Source of the DNA: Pyrocephalus nanus
Taxonomy: Eukaryota > Chordata > Aves > Passeriformes > Tyrannidae
Direction of reading: 5' to 3'
NCBI GenBank assembly: GCA_038380795.1
Contig: CM076260.1
Coordinates: forward strand, 8,200,033 to 8,264,032
Length of the DNA: 64,000 nt
A program made the translations under genes and the position numbers. Below the pieces are notes generated by a model. The model was not told the origin of the DNA. It did not search any database and saw only the letters and a program-made list of their open reading frames with translations. This document shows positions 38,090 to 49,453 of the stretch, one piece after another (position 1 is the stretch's first letter; each line of letters starts with the position of its first letter).

Positions 38090-38930
38090 GGTTTGTGAAA
38101 ACCCTAGCTGAAGCAATCCCAACAGTCTCTCAGTACATTTTGACAATGTGTGGAGGTGGATCAAGTTCTGGAAGACTGGAAAAGGGCAAACATAAGACAA
38201 CTTAAAAAAAAAAAATAAGGCAAAAGGGAAGGTTACAGATTGATGGGCCAATTTCTTCTGTGGGAACATACTAGATAAAAAAAACCCCAACAGTAGTTTT
38301 GTAGGGCACCTAAAAGAACTCCAGACGAGTAAGTAGTAAACTTGTTGGCAGTATGCAGTGAGTGTTAACTCATTTGTCAGGATTAAAACATATCAGATCA
38401 ATCAAAAATCTTTTTATGTGAAGTAACATGCCTTAAGGGTATGGAGATCACATAGCTAGGCTTTGCTTATAGGTCTCACATTACATGAGTAAGTTGGGGT
38501 TACTGTAAAGTGGGGACAAAAGAGTCTGGGGATGCCAGATTCAGAGAAGTTGCCAGTGCTTTGCTGTCAAACTACTATGATGAATCGAGGATAAGTCCTA
38601 GGCTTAGTATGTTCAATGTTTTCATTATAATCCAATACCAGGTTGTTAGAATATGCTTATTAAATCGGCAAATGAAATTAATCTGAAAGAGGCAGCAAAC
38701 AGACTGAAAGATAAGAATTAATTCAAAACGATCACAACGATTTAGAGAAACAGTCTTGAAAAGAATCTAGAATTTAATTAAAACAAAGGCATGGTTCTGC
38801 ACTTAGGCAGGAATAAACAGTTTAGAAAATACAACAAGAAAACCAGAAATAAGACAGGAAACAGTCTTGCAAAAACGTGTATGATGTTATAGTGGGTCAC
38901 AGACTGAATGCAGTGAAAAGTATTATGCTG
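38090..38930 (+). mobile_element. CR1 LINE, 5' portion of a copy split by an LTR
   Basis: An older CR1 copy in the plus orientation. Recognisable blocks in order: cccaacagtctctcagtacatttt..gttctggaagactggaaaagggcaaacat, ggttacagattgatgggccaa, attaaaacatatcagatc, agtatgttcaatgttttcatt..ttgttagaatatgcttattaaatcggcaaatga, gaggcagcaaacagactgaaag, aggcatggttctgcacttaggcaggaa, and gggtcacagactgaatgcagtgaaaagtattatgctg. These run from the middle of the ORF2 reverse transcriptase to its C-terminal part. No intact frame remains. The copy continues at 39735 after the inserted LTR. Confidence 0.82.
38925..38930. repeat. Target-site duplication, left copy
   Basis: atgctg, repeated at 39735-39740. The sixth base could be a chance match if the true duplication is 5 bp. 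Confidence 0.75.
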
Positions 38931-39734
38931 TTTGTATTGGTTTTGCATTGCAAGGTTTTGGCAGGTGGGGTGGGGAGGGATACAGATGTGACTTTCGTGA
39001 GAAGCTGCTAGAAGCTGGTAGCACCTCCTGAATAATGTGCTACTGCAGCTTGAGAGAGGATTGACAACGTGTGAGAGCAACAGCTCTGCAGACACACAGG
39101 TCAGTGCAGAAGGAGAGGCAGGATATGCTCCAGGTGCTGCAGCAGAGATTCCCCTGCAGCCTGTGGTGCAGAACACGGTGAGGTAGTGTGTCCCTCCATT
39201 CCAGGGAAGTCCATCTGGGAGCAGAGATCCAGCTCAAAGCAGGCTATGAACCTGTGAGAAGCCCTTGCTGGAGCTCGCTCCTGGGATGACCTATTTCCCC
39301 ATGGAGAGAGAAGCCCGCAGTGGAGCAGGGGAAGAGTGTGTGTAGTCCTTACCCTGACGAGGAAGGAGCTGCAGAGACGTGTGATGAGCTGACTATAGCC
39401 TCCATTTCCATCCTCCTGTGATGCCAGGAGGGAAAAGGTGGAGGAATGGGGAGTGCAGCTGAGCCTGAAAAGAAGGGCATGGTGGGAGGAAGGTGTTTTA
39501 AGATTTGGCTTTATTTCTCATTACCCTACTTGGATTTAATTGATAGTAAATAAAACCTATTTCTCCAAGTGGAGTCTGTGTGGCCATGACAGTACCTGGT
39601 GAGTGAACCCTCCCTGTCCTTATCTAGATCCACGAGCCTTTAATTATATTTTCTCTATTTTGTCCAGTTGAGCAAAGGAGTGACAGAGTGGCTTTGGTGG
39701 GCACCTGGCATGTAGCCAGGGTCTACCCACCACA
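38931..39734 (+). mobile_element. Solo LTR of an endogenous retrovirus nested in CR1
   Basis: About 804 bp, matching an LTR family widespread in neoavian genomes. It opens tttgtattggttttgcattgcaaggttttgg, carries the repeated 'gtggagcag' type midsection, then ggtgttttaagatttggctttatttctcattaccctact, an aataaa polyadenylation signal at 39549-39554, and U5-like tgtccttatctagatccacgagcctttaattatattttctc. It ends gtgggcacctggcat..agccagggtctacccaccaca. It is flanked by atgctg on both sides and interrupts a CR1 whose two halves are co-linear. No internal retroviral genes remain. Confidence 0.9.
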
Positions 39735-39740
39735 ATGCTG
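39735..39740. repeat. Target-site duplication, right copy
   Basis: atgctg, identical to 38925-38930. Confidence 0.75.
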
Positions 39741-40287
39741 CACAGACATCAAACGTCACACTGGGATTTACAAACAGCAGCATAGTCCATAAAATCTGGA
39801 AAGTAGTTCTTCTTCACAACATCATTGTGGTTTTTGAGATGTGAATCAGCTGGAGGGAGTACAGAGGGAGGCTATGAGTAAAGTCCGGGGATCTACAAAG
39901 AATGGGGTGTCTGGTCCCCCTGGAAGACATAAGATAGAAAGGAGAGAGGTTATATCAGTGTATGAATATGTAAAAAAAGCTGTTAAAAGACTATTTCCTG
40001 TAGCCATGAAGAGTAAGGCAAGAAATAAAACTCAAGCTGCAGACAGAGATGTTTGCTTAAAATTTTCGGAATGGTTTTTCTCCTGATGGGAATTGGTAGG
40101 CATTGTGGTTGTTTAAGAATGTTTTACGATGCTCATCACTAGAAGTATTAAAGAATAGGCTCAGCAAACATGGATAAGAGTTTGGGAATATGACAGCTAC
40201 AGTAGTTCCTTGTTACAGGAAGAAAAGTGAACTGGATAATCCCTTCAAGTGCCTTCTAACCTTTCTATATTTGTGCAATTTAGTTGT
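39741..40287 (+). mobile_element. CR1 LINE, 3' portion of the split copy
   Basis: It resumes exactly where the left half stopped. cagacatcaaacgtcacactgggatttacaaacagcagcatagt matches the CR1 'aaatgtcattctgggatgtattaacaggagtgtagt' block. Then come gctggagggagtacagagggaggc, aagtattaaagaataggctcagcaaacatgga and gtgaactggataatcccttcaagtgccttctaacc near the 3' end. The terminal octamer is degraded (ctttctatatttgtgc). Confidence 0.8.
39841..40086 (+). pseudogene. Relic of CR1 ORF2 C-terminus
   Basis: An 81-codon frame whose translation keeps fragments of the CR1 ORF2 tail: residues 4-17 LEGVQREAMSKVRG resemble the 'LERVQRRAT' motif, and ISVYEYVKKAVKRLF resembles the 'ITVYKYLKG' segment after it. 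This is the region after the reverse transcriptase. The frame is open by chance survival and has no function of its own. Confidence 0.6.
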
Positions 40288-40492
40288 CTATCTAGAACTG
40301 GTACAGGGAAAAAAGGAATAACAGGAAGCTGTCTCCCTTTGTTCTTGTCTGCACCATCTCCTCTCCCCTGCAGGTCTCTGGCACATCCAGACAGCATGAG
40401 CACAATTACAGTGATTCCTCTGTAACAGTGATGAGTATTATTTCTAAGTGATAACAGTAATTAAAAATACATGTTTAACATATATATAGAGA

Positions 40493-41351
40493 ACTGCAAG
40501 CTGGATGTGAGTGTTGATCTGCTGGAGGGTCTACAAAAAGATCTAGACAGGTTGGATTGATGGGCCAAGGACAGTTGTATGAGGTTCAAAAGGCAAGGCT
40601 CCAGGTCCTGCATTTGGGTCACAACCACCCCCAGCAGCACTGGGGGCGGAGTCTGGAGACAGAGTGCTGGAAAGCAGCCCAGCAGAAAAGGACTTGGAGG
40701 TGCTGGTCAACAGTGGCTGAACAGGAGGCAGCAGTGTGACCAGGTGGCCAAGGAGGCCAATAGCACCCGGCCTGTGTCAGCAATTGTGTGGCCAGCAGGA
40801 CCAGGGCAGTGACCGTCCCTCTGTGCTTGGCACTGGTGAGGCCTCACCTCGAATCCTGGGTTCAGTTCTGGGCCCCTTAATGCAAGAAAGACACTGAGAT
40901 GCTGGGTTGTGTCTGGAGATGAGCAAAGGAGCTGGTGAAGGGTCTGGAGCACAAGTCGGATGAGGAGCAGCTGAGGGAACTGGGGTGCTTAGTCTAGAGA
41001 AAAGGAGGCTCTGTGGAGAACTTTTTCCTTTTCACAAGTACCTGAGAGGATGTTGTAGCCAGGTGGGGCTCTTCTTTCAAGTTACAAGCTATAGGAGGAG
41101 AAGAAATAGCTTCAAGTTGTCCAAGGGAGTTTTAGATTGAAAATTAGGAAAAATTTCATTGCTGAAAGGGTTGTCAAGCATTGAAACAGGCTGCCCAGGG
41201 AAGTGCTGGAGTCACCATCCCTGGAGGTATTAATAGATGTCTTGATGTGGCACTTACAGACATGGTTTAGTGGTGGACTTGGTAGTGCTGGATTAATGGT
41301 TAAACTTGTTGATCTTAAAGGTCTTTTCAAACCTAAAAAAGTTGATTCTAT
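40493..41351 (+). mobile_element. CR1 LINE, 860 bp 3' copy (best preserved in the window)
   Basis: It covers the end of ORF2 and the 3' untranslated region with modest divergence: ggatctacaaaaagatctagacaggttgg, aaggcaaggctccaggtcctgcatttgggtcacaacc, cagcccagcagaaaaggacttggaggtgctggtcaacag, ggccagcaggaccagggcagtgaccgtcc, ggtctggagcacaagtcggatgaggagcagctgagggaactgggg, and gggttgtcaagcattgaaacaggctgcccagggaagtgctggagtcaccatccctgg. It ends aaggtcttttcaaacctaaaaaagttgattctat. It is of the type common in neoavian genomes and lies about 200 bp after, and in the same orientation as, the split CR1. Confidence 0.93.
40557..40739 (+). pseudogene. Relic of CR1 ORF2
   Basis: A 60-codon frame. Residues 15-30, LQVLHLGHNHPQQHWG, match the conserved 'lHLG-NP--Y-LG' motif after the CR1 reverse transcriptase. 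Frameshifts on both sides put the neighbouring conserved segments (AEKDLGVLVD-like, QVAKKAN-like) in other frames, for example QVAKEANS in the frame at 40579-40812. Confidence 0.7.
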
Positions 41352-42066
41352 ATTTGCTTTGGTCAATGGTTAATGAAGCAACCCATTTATTCAGACACCT
41401 CTATCAGTATTCTGACTCTCCAAAAGGTTGAAAAACTGAGACTTCTACTAAAGCGACCGTGAACTTCAAACATTATGGACTTCTGCATATTAGATTCTTC
41501 TGCAGAGACATTTAATGGTCTTTAAAAGGATAAATTATTTTTATTAAAGCTGTTGCTTACGTTCAAATTAGAGCTGACATTTTGAAAAGTCAATGCACAA
41601 TGAAACGCCAAAAAAATATTTGTTAGACTTCTTGTCATTTGTGGTCATATTACCCCTCTTGTTTTTGTAAAAACAGGAAGATATTAACCTCATGTATGAC
41701 TGCAGTCGATGTAAGAACTCCTGTTCCCTGGTGATCTTCAAAGCAAAAATACTAGGAATAAACATGAGGGCTGTGCTATGTCACAGAGTCATAATGCTTC
41801 CTTTAGCACAGATTTTAAGAAAAACAAGCAAGCTGCAAACAAAGACCATGACAGCCTTTCTTCCTGATGAATGTACGGTGTATTGGTGGATCTTTCTTTT
41901 GATGCTGCAATAGTAAATAACTGATTTTGCTGCATGCTTAGAAGACTTCAAAGCTTCCTGACGCTTTCAATTTTATTAAAATGTTCCACAGCTAGGTTTG
42001 TTCAATATGTTTTCTGAATTTCATTGGCAATAGCACTCACTATCACTGCTTTGAAATGTTGCTGGC

Positions 42067-42110
42067 TTTTTTTTTCTTTTCTTTTTGTTTTTGTTTGTTT
42101 GTTTGTTTTT
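42067..42110. repeat. T-rich tract ending in (GTTT)n
   Basis: Nine T, then C-interrupted T runs, then about four gttt units. Simple repeat. Confidence 0.85.
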
Positions 42111-45100
42111 AATTTGGTTATTTTACCATAGCAATATCATTAACAGCCAAATAAACTATTGGAGAGTAAAAATAACCCCTGCCAGGTGTTGCTGCCATTG
42201 TTCTGAAATAGTTGCTCCAGGTCCAGTGCAGGAGCACTCGTGGCCACAAGTATCCACCAAAGGTGAGTTTGTGGCAGCTGGATAACAAACTCTGTTCCAA
42301 ATTAGTCCCTAATTGTGTATGTACATGATGAAGAGGGTGAAATGGCCTCGTTATTTCTCTTTGGTGGTGTGTTTGAGGGCCAGATATAGCTGAATTCTTT
42401 GCATATAGCAGTTTGAAAAGACTGCTGCCTAGCTGTGGTTGGGATCTACAGTCAAGATTTGCCATTTGTTTTCCCCAGTGGGAGCACAGCAAACATAAAT
42501 TTCTGTTTCACCACATGGAGCCACCAAGAGTTCCCAGCAGTGGCTGTGGAATGAGTGAAGAGGTGAGAGGCTCCATGATGGGGCTGAGGCTAAAGAAGGT
42601 CTATTGGGTTCCTCAGAAATCTTCTGCTGTTTTCTGCTCCTTCCTTTGCTGCTGATGCCACAGATTTCTGGGTAATGAAAGACATAATCTGATATAATTC
42701 TGAAGTATTTTCAGAGGAATGGTTCTCATATGTTGGTTTGCAGAAGTGAATTTTCGGAACTCTTTTATCTGTGCTTACTAATTCAAGTAGGCCAAGGGTT
42801 CAGAGACAGTTTTACAAGTGCTTATGCTTTACATGGAATGTCTTTCCTTTTCCAGCTGTTGCTGAAATTTTAAAATTATGTGAATGTTTTTACTAGGGAA
42901 GGCCAAATACACAGAGATTTTACGTGGGTTTGAACTCACATTTGCCATTTTGGAAATTCTTATAAGGATGAACTGGAGTTCTCAGGTTAAGATCTATTCT
43001 TCTGATTTAGACCCATCTCCAAATATTATTCCTACTTCTATTTTTATTTCTCATGAGAGGACATAATATCTGAAAAAAATTACAATTTCATATAAATCAT
43101 CACAAATTATGAAATGTGGTATGTCCCTGAAAGTATGCAAAGGTTTTTGTGTTCAGAAGAGCTATTAGGACTCCACTTAAGCTCAAGTGTTCAACTCTCT
43201 CTACAAGACTCTTGTTATGGTGATGTCTAGGCTGTCCTTCTGCTGTGTCCATCATACATAAGATATTCGAGCAAAAGTATCTTTGTTAGTCCACAGATGT
43301 GTCAGTGGCACATGCTATCATATGATTCTTCAACCTGCTTGTTGCTCTTCATATCTCAAGAATAAGACGACATTTGTTGAAATGTAAAGGTGATTATTTC
43401 AAAATGGATAAAAGAAGGAAATGACCAAGCAACCCAAAATCTGAGTGTGGAATTCCTGGAATTTTAAAATATAGAAAACAAGGATATCTAGAATCCAAGC
43501 TCATACTACCAACTTTCTGAAAGAAAAAGTAAAAGCTCATGCTTAAGGATTTAAGGCTGACTGAAACTCCAAGGGATTAGGCAGAGATCTTTGTGGAAGC
43601 AGATTGTTCTTAACTTTTCTTAAAGCTTTCTCTGAAGCATCTTGTGGAGATCTTGAGCAGGATATTGTAAGAGATCAACATGAGTTGAGGTGGTTTTTAC
43701 TGGGTGACGCAGCCCTTCCTATCACTATGGTTGGTCACAGACAAGAAATCTGAAGGGAGCCTTTTGGTACCTCTACTGTCCCATGTACAATTTTGCTGCA
43801 AACTGTCTTCACAGAGAGAAACAAAATATTTTTTATTTCTCTCTCTGAAAATTTCATCTTTTATTTAGAAATTCTCTCTAAAATAACTCAAGGTGCTGGT
43901 ATTTAACATGAAGGTGACCAATAGGCACAGTTTTACAACTGCGGAAGAAAACGGAGTCAGAGTTAAATGGACTTTTTCAGACTCTATGTTTTATATTTAA
44001 CAGGGTGTTGTGAGCACTGATTGTTGCTGCTGACAGTGATGTGAAAGCACGGAAGACATTGAGCTGTCACCCTGTCTGCAGCTGAGAAAGTACTGGGAGC
44101 AGAACCTGGCCCTTTGAGAGCTCCAAGGGCAAATAACCAAGAAGGCTCTGATCCCCAAACTCCCCGGCTACCTTGCAAATTTAAAAAAAAATTCACAGTG
44201 AGGAGTCTAAGGGAGCAGTACCTGTGGACTCACAGGGGCAGAAGCACCACTCTGTGTTGGTGCAGAAGATTAGCAGGACAAGTGCCAATTTTGTGCAAGC
44301 TTCATTTCTCAGAGGTTTCTCCATCTACTACCATCTTTACTGGTTATCAGCAAAAGCACTGCTCTATTCTCCTCACTAACTGCTTATCATCAGAGATGGG
44401 AGCTGCACATACATATTCCAGTCCTTCCCCCACAGATACTTGTCATTAAATGTGACAGGCTTCTGAAGAAGTATTGTTACTTGTAAATAAAATATGGTTG
44501 CTAAGAAACACTATGATTAACATGCTGACAATACAACCTTCTTTGATTGTTTGGGCACCAATTGTCTGCTTCTGTAATCAGTGAGGAAATAATTTTTTGG
44601 AGGAGATTTGTCAGGCTGAGAAAACTATTTTATTTTTGTTGTTGTTTTTTTTTGGAATTAAATTAGAATCTAATGTTTCCATACAAAGAAAGGGTCTCCA
44701 AGCCGTAACTCTTCTACTTTATTTTTCTTTTTGGCACATCATAAGTTTTGTGTTTCTGTTTATGTTAATTTTTCAGCTAGGAAAATAAGGTTAGCATTAA
44801 TAATGTATCTGTCAAAATATTCAAATAAAGGAAACTGGAAGCTCGGGCTCATTAAATTTTTATGTGTAAATTCTATATATTAATTTTCTTTTTGCTAGTT
44901 CTAGTCTCATTTTGAATTTTCCCTGCTCTCAAGTCCTTCCAGTTATTAGGGACTTTTGAAATTAACTTTTTTTGATCTGTATCTAGAAACCACCCATGCC
45001 GTTATTCCTGTACAGAGCAAGGGATTTGAGTGTCCTTTTCCATTAGGGGGAGACAGGAAAATGGTGCCGTTTCTTCCTTTTTTAGTAAATTGGCTCTGGC

Positions 45101-45321
45101 GCTAATGGCTGAGGCTTGGTGAAAGGAGATGAGCAGGCAGAACCCATACTTCTCAGGTCGAAAATTACCCTTCTCACCTCCTGTAACTGGATGTGTAACC
45201 ACACTTGCATATGCTGCAACAGATGGCGTTTCACTGAACAGTGCCTGAAAATGACACCTTCCCACCCAACGTTTCTGCCTGCTGTGTGTATCCAGAGTCA
45301 TGTCTGCTTACTACAGTGTTC

Positions 45322-45339
45322 AAAAAAAAAAAAAAAAAA
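45322..45339. repeat. Poly-A tract, 18 bp
   Basis: An unbroken run of 18 A. No CR1-like or other retroposed sequence is recognised immediately upstream. Confidence 0.9.
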
Positions 45340-45640
45340 TTGTATTGCCTATTATTCTTGCAGAGCCAACTCAGACATGACGGGTGGCATCTCTTTTCTG
45401 CTAATTTAAATGGGTATTTCAACCACAAGGCACCTGTGCTAGCACATGGAAAACAATGGTTCTGCACAGGTATCTATGTAGGCACAGCCTGCAAACAGCA
45501 AAGATGCCTGCTGGAGTCCAGGTCAGCCTGGATGTCCACTGTAGTAGTGATGGATACAAAGATAAATCCCTGTTCTGAGATGTTAAACTTCCTTTTCAGA
45601 ATTTCAGAACAATAATCTTACTATACTTTTATTTCTACTT

Positions 45641-45651
45641 GGGGGGGGGGG
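45641..45651. repeat. Poly-G tract, 11 bp
   Basis: An unbroken run of 11 G in AT-rich surroundings. It is a candidate for sequencing or replication slippage. Confidence 0.9.
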
Positions 45652-46161
45652 TGAACTGAACCATAAGTTTTGCAACACAACATCTGTATGTTCACTGTTC
45701 TTGTGTCATAACTGCAGATGATGACGCCACAAGTGAGAGAAGGATGCTTTGGCACAGCTGTACTTGTTAAAGTTAAGCACATAGCTGTTTACCTAGTGTT
45801 TGAAAAGCACTATGACTTTCAGAAGAAGCCGAATGCCCAAGAAGACAAGTAGAAGAGCAAAGAAAATAGGTGACTTGTAGTTAGTCAAATTGTACAAAGA
45901 GAAGTACTGTTTTTGCTGTTAAACACACAGACATAAAATCAAGCTTCTCCTTCCAGCCAGGGCAAACAGATTACATCTGACCAGCATAGCATTACTTAAA
46001 TAAATGTTTCTGGATTCCTTTGGAGAGCTGGCAGAAACTCTTAGGTATGATATTTGAGTACAGACATTGTCTATGTGCACATCTACCCATTTAAGTGATT
46101 ATGCTGAGTAATGTAGGTAATTCTGGTTATCCTATGACACATAAATATTGAGGGTAGAGAA

Positions 46162-47520
46162 GATTCATGGTTTGACAGACTTCAAGGCCAGAAGGGTGGC
46201 CTGAAAGGTGACTATCTAATCTAAACCCTTCCTCAGAGCGGAGATGTAATGTTTCTGAAAAGCATAATTATACCACCTATTTCAGAAAGCTATCTAAACC
46301 CACTTTAACAACCCAGACTAATTGTGAGCTGGCCCTCTCCTCATAAAATTTCATTTTCTGTGTTGTGTCTTTTTTCAGGGTTAAATTTTCTAACTTGAGC
46401 TTCTGGTCATTATGTCTAATTATGATTTTGTCAGCAGGTTTGAAAACCATATTACTGGATGGGGGTTTTGTGTGCAAGAATCTATAAACATGGGGTGAGT
46501 CAGCTTTCAAACTTCTCTGGTAAATTAAGTTGAGCTCTCTAAGTATCACATCTTTATATTTGTTTTCAAGTCTCTGGCCTGGGTTTGTTTATTTGGTTCT
46601 TTTTAAGCTTTCTCTGCGATACTCATGTTCTTCTGGAAGATCTGAGTCCAGACCTAGGTGTCTTATTGTAGTGGCAGTTTTAGAACAGCAGTGACACTTC
46701 CCTACTTGTACTTGATTATCACTTTTTATATAGCCAAGGATCATATTAGCCATTTAACCAAAACACTACTTTAAGAGCTTATTTTGGGATGATTATCTAC
46801 AATGAATCTCAAGTCCTTTTCTGAGTTACTGCTTTCCAGAAGAGACTCTCACTGTACACATAATTTGTATTTCTGGTCCCCAGATGTATTGATCTGAATT
46901 TGGGTGTCCTTAAATGAATTTTGTTAGAATTTAACTGTTTTAGCTGACATTTCAGGTAGTTCTGCAGCAGAGCCTCATCTTTGTTACTTACTACCCTGCT
47001 ATGCTTTGCTTTTTGTAGTTCATTGCTGTTTATATATATGGAGCAATGGCTATTTGGGGGAATCTTGTAGGAGCACCTGTTGTCACTGATTTCTTCATGA
47101 CTACTTTCTGAATGCTGAGATATTTTAATTGTATCTAATGTACAATCTGTTAGTTCTGCACAATTCAAGTTTGTTTTTAAACCAAAGCGTTTTGTGGCAC
47201 TAAGTCAAATGCCTTGTTAAAAATGAAGAATGCTGTGCCAACACATTCACCTTTATCAAAAGGGCCTTTATTCCTACCATAAAAACAATACACTTGTTTT
47301 GACAAGATTTTTACAAAACTGTGCTGACTGGCATAAAATGTATGTTTAGCCACTATTTGTTGATGTAATCCTCATTTAACTGTGCTATTATTTTTTTCTG
47401 GAATGCACATCAGAGAAATTTTTCAATGGTTCCTAGGTTATCTCTTTTACCCTTATTAAATACTTGAATTACTTTGGCAGTTTTCCAAGACATTTCAGTA
47501 TCCCAGCTTTCTAAGGTCTG
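46162..47520 (-). mobile_element. Ancient CR1/L3-like LINE, about 1.36 kb
   Basis: A long, highly diverged copy whose block order matches old amniote CR1 elements seen in turtles and crocodilians. From its 3' end (left): gattcatggtttgacagacttcaaggccagaaggg, taatctaaacccttc, taaattttctaacttgagcttctggtcattatgtc, agccaaggatcatattagccattt, gatgattatctacaatgaatctcaagtccttttctgagttactgctttccag, gtggcactaagtcaaatgccttgttaaaa, caaaactgtgctgactggcataaaatg, and cctaggttatctcttttacccttattaaatacttgaatt. It spans the 3' untranslated region back into the reverse transcriptase. Bases 48270-48640 may be the same copy's endonuclease region. Confidence 0.82.
46809..47168 (-). pseudogene. Relic of ancient CR1 ORF2 C-terminal region
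   Basis: A 119-codon minus-strand frame inside the old CR1. Near residues 90-104 it keeps RSIHLGTRNTNYVYS, the counterpart of the conserved '-hLG-rN--Y-Y' motif. It is followed by SLFWKAVTQKRT, the counterpart of '..LE-VTEEKD'. The right spacing and order confirm both family and orientation. The initiating ATG is accidental, and the frame breaks before and after. Confidence 0.7.
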
Positions 47521-48269
47521 TTAAAAATTAAAATTAAACTAAAAGCATTCTTCAGCCCTTTAAAAAAAAAAGTTTGGATCTAAATTATAAGTATGTGTTA
47601 AAATTTTTATTTTTAATTCGATAGAGGTGAAGTTTAGATGGAAAGGGTATATCACACTTCTTCCTTTTAGATATCAAGATGTATTTATGACAAATGTTTC
47701 ACTCTTCAAATATCACTGTTGAGAATTCTTCCACCTACATCTCCTGAAACAAAACTTACAGCTGAACTAATAACACTCTTCTTCCTAATACATGGGAAAA
47801 CTAATCCTCATTTCCCGAAGCCCTAGCTATACCTAACATTAAATTAATGCAACCAACTTTCTTAGGCATCACCTATATTTTAAGTTGATCACCATTCATT
47901 ATTTTCCATTTATCCATCTTACATATAATTTATTGTTCCTTCAAATTTCATTTTAAAACAATGGCAATCTTGTAGTAAGAAATTTTCTCGACTGGTGGAA
48001 TAATTTTAAAGAACCAGAAGGGGAGTTCCCCTCTCCTTTTCGATTTACAAGAATTAAACACCTAAATTTCAGCTAACTACTCTGAAATTTTTTACAGAGA
48101 GAAAAAAGCATTTCTAGGGGGTGATTTAATTGATTTATCTTATACATCTCTGTTAGGATGGGTTGAACTGCCTAATGGAACCATTTATTTCTCCCCTGAG
48201 GTACCTAGGTTAGACATAATGTCACTGAGTTTTAGATATCTGGTGTTACGGTGTGTAACTCCCACCTTT
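47521..48269. other. AT-rich sequence, possibly the unalignable middle of the ancient CR1
   Basis: It lies between two blocks that both resemble the same ancient CR1. I could not align it by eye. Contains a 10-A run near 47562. No gene recognised. Confidence 0.35.
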
Positions 48270-48640
48270 TGTTTTTAGTAACAAACCGAACCAGTTGTCC
48301 AGAAAACATCTCTTAAGTTAAAGTCACCCATCATAAATCAGGCTTTCTTTTTACATGCTCAATAGAGGAGTTTAGGGAGGCTGGGTGAAAATTCATGCCC
48401 ACTAGTAATTTTTCTCTGCTAATCCATAATCATTCAAGGTTCTGTGACTCTGAATCATAACAATGAATGACAGCTACCTCCACCTCTTCCCTAGCTGTTA
48501 CTGAGCCTTCCAAAGCTGGTACAGAAACAGTTTTTTGACTATGAAACATTGGTCCTTTATAAGCACAGCTCTATAGGTCTGGTTGGAATATGTCAGTGCT
48601 TTTATCATGTCTGCAGTTGCAACTTGCCTGTGCTGTCCAT
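48270..48640 (-). mobile_element. Possible ancient CR1 endonuclease-region fragment
   Basis: The plus-strand text ccagttgtccagaaaacatctcttaagttaaagtcacccatcataaatc..ttacatgctcaatag..ggttggaatatgtcagtgcttttatcatgtctgc resembles the complement of the CR1 ORF2 endonuclease region ('aagttaaagtcccccatgat', 'gtttctgtaattccaa..atgtcata'). Position and orientation fit a continuation of the copy at 46162-47520. Confidence 0.4.
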
Positions 48641-49378
48641 CTGGTTTAAGCAGGGCAGCAAATGATGCTGAGAAGAATCACTGGAGTTCCAGATCCTTTC
48701 AGCCTGTTATTTTCAGCACTTGAGAGGGATATACGATGTTTCCAGCTGTGGCACTGTCCTATAGGCAATGATATCAAAACAGCAGTCTTGCTTTTTTGGC
48801 ACCCGCATCATTCCTCCCTGCCTCTCTGTCAAATCTGTACAAGCATTCCATGGCCAGCTAGAAAACATTTATAGGTCCTAGTGCTGTTCCAGCTGCCAAA
48901 CCTTTTCCTCCAGCAGCACCACTTTTAGTTACCTACCGCTTCTTACCTTTTGGCCCAAGGGTCTCAGGATGTGCATTGGGTTATTTTGCAGTAGGTCATG
49001 GATAGTCTCTGCTTGTGCTTGGTGGTGGCTGGATGCAGTTGTTCAGATTAGGGTGTGATAAGCTGATAAGGCCTGCAGGAGGCAGGGTACATTGTCTCAG
49101 GCTCAACTGGGTGATAAATATGCCTTCTTTCTCCCGAATCACAGCTGGCTCAGGGGGTGAGTACACTGACATGGCTTCTGCCATGAAAACACTGTGTAGA
49201 CACAGCTCATGCCTGACTAATGAAGTGAGCGATGAATCTTTGATATTTGATTCTCTGGTAGATACTGGTAATTTACGGTTCGAACAAACAAGCAGTAACT
49301 GCAGCAATAAGTCATGACATGGGAGAGGAGGAAGAACACATCTTTCTAACAAGGGTTTTTTTCTAAATTTGCTCAACT
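48641..49378. other. Unique sequence, no gene recognised
   Basis: A 126-codon minus-strand frame (48996-49376) and a 100-codon plus-strand frame (49015-49317) overlap each other. Neither shows a known motif. Confidence 0.45.
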
Positions 49379-49453
49379 CTCTGCAGGGCCAGGAGCTGGG
49401 CTTTGATGATTCTTGTAGGTCATTTATTCTAGGATAATCTACGGTTCTGTGAT
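49379..49453 (+). mobile_element. CR1 LINE 3' terminus
   Basis: ctctgcagggccaggagctgggctttgatgattcttgtaggtcatttattctaggataatctacggttctgtgat follows the CR1 3' end (gggccaggagttgggct-gatgatccttgtgggtcccttcc..attctgtgat), with changes in the terminal block. Confidence 0.8.

Larger units (their letters stand above)
41352..46161. other. Mostly unique sequence with small simple repeats; no gene recognised
   Basis: It contains a T-rich/(GTTT)n tract (42067-42110), an 18-A run (45322-45339) and an 11-G run (45641-45651). Frames of 124 codons at 42118-42492 (minus) and 45241-45615 (plus) show no motifs I know, and the second reads through the A run as poly-lysine. No CR1 or LTR recognised. Confidence 0.45.

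Noticed and set aside
45241..45615. 124-codon plus-strand frame
   Set aside because: It crosses the 18-A run as poly-lysine and shows no family motif.
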